DNA from: Gymnopus androsaceus JB14
Lineage: Eukaryota; Basidiomycota; Agaricomycetes; Agaricales; Omphalotaceae
Direction: 5' to 3'
Length of the DNA stretch: 64,000 bases
NCBI GenBank assembly: GCA_009733575.1
Contig: ML769539.1
Location: forward strand, 12,812 to 76,811
Part shown: positions 57,290 through 64,000 of the stretch, piece after piece
How the letters are laid out: every line of letters begins with the position of its first letter
Numbering within the stretch: the stretch's first letter is position 1
The notes under the pieces: model-generated
What the model was told of the DNA's origin: nothing
What the model saw: only the letters and a program-made list of their open reading frames with translations
Database searches by the model: none
Position numbers and translations under genes: made by a program

Positions 57290-60200
57290 ATGTACGGCGT
57301 ATTGTCTCTTCTCCTTATTGTGCCTGCAGCTCTTTGCTCCAGCTCGTTCTTGGAGCCACGAAAGTTCTCGCTCGTTTCCCGTGGCACCAATCTAGACGGA
57401 TCTCTACCGACGTATAAAAATCCGAACGCGTCCATTGATGACAGGATAGCGGACTTGCTTCCGCGAATGACTTTGGAGGAGAAAGTGGCTCAAATGTACG
57501 TCCTCATTTTTCATTCTTGAAAATGCACTTTTTTAATGACTGGATCGTCAGTATTCAAGGTGATATTGATGGCTGGATGAACACCGCCGACCCCTTGGAC
57601 AACACCCTGGTTTTTAACCAAACTGGTCTGGTGCGTCGTACAATCCCTAGTTTATGTTTACTAACTAACAATATACTTCCAGGAAACCGAGTTGAGCACC
57701 AAAGCAGGCGCAATATGGGCAGGGTATCAAATGCCCTACGAGAAGTTGGTATTTGCTATCACTACAGGACAAACCTATCTCGTAGAGAACACGACGCTCG
57801 GTATACCAGCAATGTTCCAGAGCGAGGGTGAATACGTTCGGTTATACTCAAAAATTTTCAATCTCTAATGCACAGAAAAAGGTCTCCATGGTTTCCCCGA
57901 CAATGGAACGATGTTTCCTTCACCTATTGGAATGGCCGCATCATTCAACCCAGACCTCTTGTCCTCTGTGGCTAATGTCATTGCTATGGAGGCTGAGGGT
58001 CTTGGCTATTCTGAGCTCTTTGCTCCCGTTCTCGGTATCGCAATTTTATATATTATGTGATATGTTTGATCCTACTTATTTATCTTCATTCAGATATGTC
58101 TCGGGAGTTGAGGTGGGTTGATATATATGATATGTTCAATCCTACTTATTTATCTCGTTCACCTGTTCAGGTGGGGTCGAGTGGAAGAGAATTACGGCGA
58201 AGACCCGCACCTGACTGGGGAGATGGGCCTGGCGTATGTGACTGGTTTGCAAACCGGAACACGTAGAAATGTGACTGCGAGTGGCAGCAAGCGAATGGCA
58301 GCCACTTGCAAGCACTTTACCGCTTATGGGAGTCCGTTGGGTGGATTGTGAGTGACTTTTATTCCAATCTAGCCAACACTCCACTAACTTGAAACAGAAA
58401 TTTGGCGCCCGTGGTCGGCAGCGAACGTGATTTGCGTACCATCTATCTTCCGGCCTTCAAGAGAGCATGTCTTGAGAGTTTAAGTATCATGACAGCATAT
58501 TCTGCGTACGATGGTAACCCTGTGAGCATGCTTGTTCCTTTCGGCTTTGTTTCCAGACTCACATTTGGATCCTTCCGTAATAAGCTAGTAGCAAACAAAC
58601 GTATGTCACCGAACACATTTATGAAATAAATGAAACTAACGACTGCATAGATATCTTGACCGATATTGTAAGATTTTATCATCAAAGTAACAGCTTGTCT
58701 CATTTTTTTTCTCAGCTTCGAAACGAATGGAACTATCCTTACTTTGTTACTACTGATGCAGGCTCCACAGATAACCTCATCAATCAACATAAGACGTGTG
58801 CAACGTACGTCTCTCGCTTGATAATGCTATGTGCCAACTAGAACCTCGTTTCAGCCGGGAATGTGCTGCTAAGAAAACAATAGAGCACGGTTTGAGCGGG
58901 GAAATGGGAGGAGGGACTTATACTTACCTGACGCTTCCTGGTAAGCGGTGATCTCTCTACGAAGAAAACTTACCTGAACTTTTATCTCATTTTAGACCAA
59001 GTGGCCGCAGGAACCGTCAACGAGTCATATATCGACCAGACAGTGAGCTTCCTACTACGAACCAAGTTTACTCTGGGTCTGTTCGAGAGTGAGTTCTGTT
59101 TGATGCATCTTCAATACGATTGTTAAAGTTGTTGATTTTGTGCAGGCCCGTATCCATACCCTGATTATTTGAGTACCATACATACACCCGAATCTCGCGA
59201 AGTTCTTCTACAGATGGAAGAAGAAGCAATAGTCCTGCTCGAGAACCACGACAGTCTTCTGCCTCTCAGTACAGATATAGGGAGTGTGGCTTTAATTGGT
59301 CCTCAAGCGAATCGAGTAACTGTAAGTACTTCAACTGGTGCGCATGAACAACCCCATTCTGAACCCATTTTTCCTAGTTTGGAGACTATGTTTTCTTCAA
59401 TGCTTCCAATTTCGGAATCACGCCCCTCGCTGGTTTCCAGGAATTCTTATCGAACGTCTCTAGCTCGACGAAGATTAACTTTGCTCAAGGATGTGAACTA
59501 TGGTCGAATGATCAAAGCGGCTTCGACGAAGCCATTTCAACGGCACAACAGTCTGATGTAGCCATTGTTATGGTATGTATGAATGTACGATTGTTTCTCA
59601 AGATCGACAAGGTTGACCGCATTATAGGTTGGTACTTGGTCTTTGGACCAAACTTTATTGTGGACGCCAGGAACCAACGCTACCACTGGCGAACACGTTG
59701 ATTTATCCAGTCTAGACCTAGTCGGAGCTCAGCTCCCACTTGTACAGGCCATTGTGAACACCGGAACGCCCACCGTAGTCGTCTTTGTGAGCGGAAAGCC
59801 AGTTACTGAACCATGGATTCAAGACAGTCAGTCTTTTAGATTCTGATGCGTAATCGTCACTGAAACCACACAGATGCCAACGCTGTGGTCCAGCAATTCT
59901 ATCCTGGGGATCTAGGTGGTTTGGCCATTGCGGAGGTTATTTTTGGAGCAGTAAACCCGTCAGGTATGTCAAAGCACATCGAAGGAGTTCAACTTCAATT
60001 TATGTTTTTATGATCTGCAGGCAAATTACCAGTTTCTTTCCCTCGAGACGTCGGGACTACCCCGGATTATTACAACTTTTTGAATGGGCAGAGATTACCG
60101 GCTCCTGGAGAGATCCTGGATAATGGCACTTTGGTGTTTGGTCATCAAGTGGGTTTCCATTCTATGTTCTATCGCCGCAGTGGTACTTACAGGTTCACAG

Positions 60201-60777
60201 TACGTTTTGAACAGCCCAGTTCCTCTCTGGAGCTTTGGCCATGGACTGAGCTATACAACTTTCAACTAGTACTTTTTTTTTCGCGACACTTATGATAATT
60301 GGCGGTACTGAAACGCTTTCTAGCACCGATCTTCAAATCCTTCCAGCAAATATTAGCACCACTGACAACTTCAATGTCTCAGTGACCGTGCAAAATACTG
60401 GTTCAGTAGACGGCAAAGAAGTGGTTCAGGTTCGAGTAGATCATTCTATATTCGACTGTTCCTCACCCTGCTTTTTAGGTTTATCTGTCCGACGTCGTAA
60501 GCTCTGTAGTTACACCCGCCCAGCGGCTTGTCGGATTCCAAAAGATCAGCTTGGCGTAAGGCTCTTCCTTCTGATTTGTTCCGATATGAATCTTCCTGAC
60601 TTCTTCGATCCATCCAATAGTGCGGGTAGTTCACAAACTGTCTCGATCGAAGTCCAGTCTGAACAGCTCGCGGTGTGGAACCTGGACAACGAGTGGGAAG
60701 TTGAGCCCGGTGTGTTCACGGTGCAAGTAGGAACGAGCGCGGAGGTCTTTGCTACCGCAGACTTGACTGTGACTTGA
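57290..60777 (+). CDS. Secreted GH3 beta-glucosidase/xylosidase
   Basis: About 16 exons, without a PA14 insert. The signal peptide is MYGVLSLLLIVPAALC. Then come IDDRIADLLPRMTLEEKVAQ (standard GH3 start), LGIPAMFQSEGLHGFPDNGT, MFPSPIGMAASFNPDL, FAPVLDMSRELRWGRVEENY and GEDPHLTGEMGLAYVTGLQT, CKHFTAYGSPLGGL and the nucleophile loop YPYFVTTDAGSTDNL. Domain two holds IVLLENHDSLLPLSTDIGSV and FYPGDLGGLAIAEVIFGAVN, followed by SFGHGLSYTTF and a fibronectin-III-like end (VTVQNTGSVDGKEVVQVYLS). The RELRWGR motif is assembled from a 19 nt microexon between two sibling introns. It acts outside the cell on beta-linked oligosaccharides; substrate preference is not decided by the sequence. Confidence 0.92.
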
Positions 60778-60952
60778 TTTTATTCTTACCATATTTGGGT
60801 TGTTATGCGCGTTATGTTCGAACCTGATGTTTACATTATCCAAAAATCCAATGAGTGTGCAGCTACAGATACAGATAGAAGATAGATAGATAGTGTGGAA
60901 TACGTTGGGACGCAATCATCAACTCGCGCTGAGTACTTCATAGTTGAGTACT

Positions 60953-62586
60953 TCATAGTTTGGCCTTGACCATCATGCCATTTGAGTTTTGAAGAGTTTT
61001 AGCGGCGGTTGTAACCAGTTCGTCCACGCTGAAAAGAAGAGGGTTAGACTCTTTAACAAAAATCGCATCTTCTGGCGTACATTTCTTTTGCGGGTTTAAT
61101 TTCCTAAACAATGGGGGTAAGAACAGGTCGCATCTTACTAAACTGGAGCCTTACCTGGATCGCACCGGCGACTCTGCCCATAAGCCCTGGTGGCAAAACC
61201 AATTGAGAACAATATAGGAGAGAATAGAAATTTAGAAATACACATACATGTCATCCCAGCTACAGACTTTTCTGGGTGAGCTTCGAGCTAAAAATACGTT
61301 TCAGTATCTCCACAGACAACAACGACTGGGAAACACACCTCAGTCTCGTGAGGAATGAGACCCTTGCCCAACAACTGTTCCTTCTCTTGTACACGCGTAG
61401 TCTCCCTGAATAATAATTGTTAAGATTAAATATAAAGCGCGGATGTATTGTAGCTCACCATTCCTGAATGTACTGTGTTTTCCGTACATTCATTGGTCGT
61501 CCAGTGTAGATAGTGGTACGGACAACATCATCGAAACCAGCACTGAGAACCTGTTGCTTGTGCATCTTGGGAGCTCCGGCTTCTACGCTGGCAACAAACC
61601 GAGTGCCGACCCAAACTCCATGAGCACCGTACGCTAAAGATGCAGCCAGTCCTCTGCCGTCTGCAATACCGCCTGCAGCCACAACAACAACGGGTTTGCC
61701 TGTGAGTGGGCTTTTCGCGTTCTTGCAAAGGTCGACGACGGCAGGTATGAGAATAGAGAATGGCGTTTCGCCAGTGTGTCCGCCACCTTCACCTCCTTGG
61801 GCACCAATAATGTCGACTCCTGCAGTCCAAAGTAAGTTCGAGAAAAGGCCAATGACCACATTAACCCACCTGCGGCGAGACATTTAGCAACATGCTGTCT
61901 GACTGTCAGCAAAAACAATCTATGTGGTCAAGCAAGTCTTGTACCTTGGGATGACCAATCATGCTGGAAATATATATTAGGAAAGTCCGAGAAAATGAAT
62001 GCTTGCACGTACTTCATCACCGGGATTCCAGCCGCATGAAACTTGTCGACAACCCATTTCGGAGGAACACTTGATGGAGTATGAGCCTTTCGCGAGAAGG
62101 ATTTGAAAAGAATACTTACCCAACGGCGGACACGAAAAGCTTTGCTCCTCCTTCGATGATAACGTCGATTAGTTCCGGAAGCTGTCCATCGGTATAGTCT
62201 TTGTTCGTCTTTCTCGCATTTCCGCCGACCTGGGGTAGCAATAAATCCACTCCTGCACGAAACAATTAGTCATCCATCCGAACGTTAGCTAGTTCCCTCA
62301 ACTCACCGAATGGTGCATTCTTATCCTCGAGATGGCTTTTGAGCTCCTCGATTGAACCTTTCATGAACTTGGGGGTTTGGCGGACACCACCAATGACTCC
62401 GATGCCTCCAGAGTTTGAGACTGCTGCGGCTAGTTTAGGTCCTGCCGCGACATTCATGCCTGTGAAGCTCTTGTGAGACTCTGCGGGACCTTGAGCGAGG
62501 TTAGTAGTTACCTGCAAGCATTATTGGGTGGTTGATTTTGAAGAGCTGAGTGAGCGGCGTCGAGAATACTTGTTCTGAGGAAGGCA
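60953..62586 (-). CDS. Nitronate monooxygenase (2-nitropropane dioxygenase family)
   Basis: FMN-dependent flavoenzyme that oxidises alkyl nitronates such as propionate 3-nitronate. About ten exons from the ATG at 62584-62586. Signatures: FKINHPIMLAGMNVAAGPKL, then AVSNSGGIGVIGGVRQTP at the flavin site, GGAKLFVSAVGVPPKWVVDK, AGVDIIGAQGGEGGGHTGE (with the catalytic His), PVVVVAAGGIADGRGLAASL for phosphate binding and GAHGVWVGTRFVASVEA. The last exon ends LQNSNGMMVKAKL. The first intron (GTAACT...TCACAG) links LAG to MNV in phase. It is head to head with holocytochrome c synthase over 143 bp. A 15 bp direct repeat, gagtacttcatagtt, lies at the 3' end (60931-60960). Confidence 0.93.
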
Positions 62587-62729
62587 TGATGGAGGTAGTC
62601 GAAGAAGAACGATGTGACGAGCTTCATATAAAGCAAGATTCGGCTTTCGTTCCTTCCGCCAATCACGCGCATCAATTAAATGTCCGGGTATAGTAGTTGC
62701 CGAATCCGGTACTCTCAACTGGAACCGTC
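62587..62729. promoter_or_regulatory. 143 bp divergent gap, nitronate monooxygenase / cytochrome synthase
   Basis: Two opposite starts separated by 143 bp. No TATA box is clear. A shared bidirectional promoter is inferred. Confidence 0.5.
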
Positions 62730-63433
62730 ATGGCCTCGAAATGTCCAGTTGACCACAGCGGTTCCGCTTCTTCTCAAGACTCTTGTCCCGTTGACCACAC
62801 ATCTGCTTCTACCAGCACCTGGAACCGCCTCTTCTCCTCTTCTAAAAGTCATGATTCCCCACATAAACTTTCTACAGAACGCGAAATTTCCACAATACCG
62901 AAAGCTAGCGACGGAAATTGGGTATATCCTTCCGAAGCGCAGTTCTTCGCGGCAATGGCGCGTAAAAATCACAATCCTCAGACAGGGGACATGAAAACTA
63001 TCGTACCGATACATAACGCGGTCAATGAGCGTGCTTGGTCCGAGGTCATGCAATGGGAGACTGGCAGAGGTGGCGAGGCTTGTGGCGGGGTCAAACTTGT
63101 TAATTTCAAAGGCAGACCAAACGACAGAAGTCCCCGAGCAAGATGGAGAATGTTCCTCGGGTATGTTTGATTGTTGAAATTATACGTCCTCTTATTCAAG
63201 TTTTTTTTTCTAGGTATGCTGCTCCCTTCGATAGACACGACTGGGTTGTCGACCGCTGCGGTATGCAGATGAGATATGTTGTCGACTTTTACACTGGTCG
63301 GACGGATCCCGTTACCAACAAAGTCTCATTCTATCTTGATGTGCGACCGGCTTTGGACAATTGGGAAGCGGTCAAAATGAGGGTAGAAAACTTTTGGGGA
63401 AAATGGCTTGGATCGAATACATCACAGTCATGA
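62730..63433 (+). CDS. CYC3: Holocytochrome c synthase (cytochrome c heme lyase)
   Basis: Enzyme of the mitochondrial intermembrane space that attaches heme covalently to apocytochrome c. Two exons, 62730-63160 and 63214-63433, joined in phase at RMFLG/YAAPFDRHDW. The start MASKCPVDH is chosen because two CPV heme-regulatory motifs (KCPVDHSG and SCPVDHTS) follow directly, as in fungal members. The core signatures are WVYPSEAQFFAAMARKNH, IVPIHNAVNERAWSEVMQWE, FKGRPNDRSPRARWRMFLG and YVVDFYTGRTDP, with the heme-ligand His in the EVMQWE-preceding IHNAVNE region (family knowledge). It ends FWGKWLGSNTSQS. Length, 216 aa, is slightly short for the family but complete. Confidence 0.95.
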
Positions 63434-63504
63434 CAATGAAAAGAATTTCCTTTTTTCTTAATTCTGAGACCTTATATGACTACTAATAATAATACATGAA
63501 CACT

Positions 63505-64000
63505 TTACAACCTCCTAGCCTTGGGACCAAACTGCCCAAACGCGTCTAGCGGAGGTCTTCCGTTTGTTTCCTAGAACCACAAGAGGTAAGTATCATCCAA
63601 GTACATTTGTGGTTTTGCGTACCAGAGGAGCAGGCTTGTTCCCAAGAATAGCATCAATCCTATCCAACATCTCGTCGGTCAATTTAGGCACAACGTCTAA
63701 AGCTTTGAGATTTTCCAAAACTTGTTCAGGCTTGCTTGCACCGAGGATGACCGTGGAAGTGTTCGGGTGTCTCGCTACCCATGCCAAAGCAAGAGCTGAG
63801 ATCGTCGTGTTGAGTTCTAGAGAGCAACTATGAATCACGAAACTCGCAGGAAAGAGAGAATAAACCTTTTTCTGCAATGACTGTTAGTTCCTTAACCTTC
63901 CGAATCATATCTTTTCCTTTTTCTTCCTGGAGTTCCTTGGCCATTTCTACAAAATCACTTTCGAGGGCAAAGCGGGAGTCGGGAGGAATACCATCATTGT
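63505..64000 (-). CDS. Aldo/keto reductase, Kv-beta-like, 3' part
   Basis: The C-terminal part of an NADPH-dependent aldo/keto reductase of the AKR6 (potassium channel beta-like) group. The 5' part lies beyond the window edge. Upstream of the intron near 63820-63866 the frame reads GIPPDSRFALESDFVEMAKE. The next exon carries ISALALAWVARHPNTSTVIL, GASKPEQVLENLKALDVVPK and LTDEMLDRIDAILGNKPAP, the usual NADP-binding GASKxEQ region. A short last exon after a 'gttctag' acceptor gives ETNGRPPLDAFGQFGPKARR and a stop at 63505-63507. It is convergent with the cytochrome synthase gene, 71 bp apart. Substrate unknown. Confidence 0.85.

Noticed and set aside
60861..60895. GATA-rich short tandem tract after the second GH3 gene
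   Set aside because: An imperfect microsatellite of a few units with no sign of function.

Overview
The window comes from a nuclear chromosome of a filamentous basidiomycete, most likely an Agaricomycete. The genes are split by many 45-65 bp introns with GT-AG ends, and intergenic spaces are short. Gene content includes a GH76-like membrane protein, two secreted GH3 glycosidases, fungal F-box proteins, a CYS3-type bZIP factor and a short Cys-rich metallothionein. Two nuclear tRNA genes carry introns just after the anticodon. No bacterial or organellar signal is seen.

Layout. 1-2,820 is a decayed tandem array of GH76-like genes. 3,374-9,760 holds a flavin-reductase-domain protein (minus) and the mRNA-decapping scaffold EDC4/Ge-1 (plus). 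9,800-14,050 is a repeat-rich accessory stretch with a 713 bp foldback element flanked by TA, duplicated gene-start fragments, a small secreted protein, a GABA-aminotransferase relic and tRNA-Gly(TCC). 14,940-21,860 holds the bZIP factor, a protein-kinase relic, glucose-6-phosphate isomerase, a secreted protein and a conserved unknown. 23,569-26,448 holds eIF2B gamma head-to-head with a conserved helical protein.

26,727-31,738 is a degenerate inverted copy of 49,700-55,560. It carries the 3' ends of a GH3 gene and of an F-box gene and sits between a complete tRNA-Glu(TTC) gene and a 3'-half copy of it. Between the arms lie SYF1, BET4, the metallothionein, two F-box-type genes, a WD40 protein, an MFS sugar transporter and a Cys-rich unknown. 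The donor locus (48,424-56,604) has the full-length GH3-PA14 gene and F-box gene. To its right come a second GH3 gene, nitronate monooxygenase, holocytochrome c synthase and the 3' part of an aldo/keto reductase that runs off the window.

The housekeeping genes cover independent processes: mRNA decay, splicing, translation initiation, glycolysis, Rab prenylation and cytochrome c maturation. They do not form a pathway cluster. The GH76 and GH3 proteins with the sugar transporter fit an extracellular carbohydrate-degrading fungus. Several conserved genes are joined head to head over 54-143 bp and probably share promoters. A recurring oddity is single-base frame breaks inside strongly conserved genes (BET4, SYF1, PGI, eIF2B gamma and others). 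This suggests uncorrected assembly indels, so exon models here should be treated with care.
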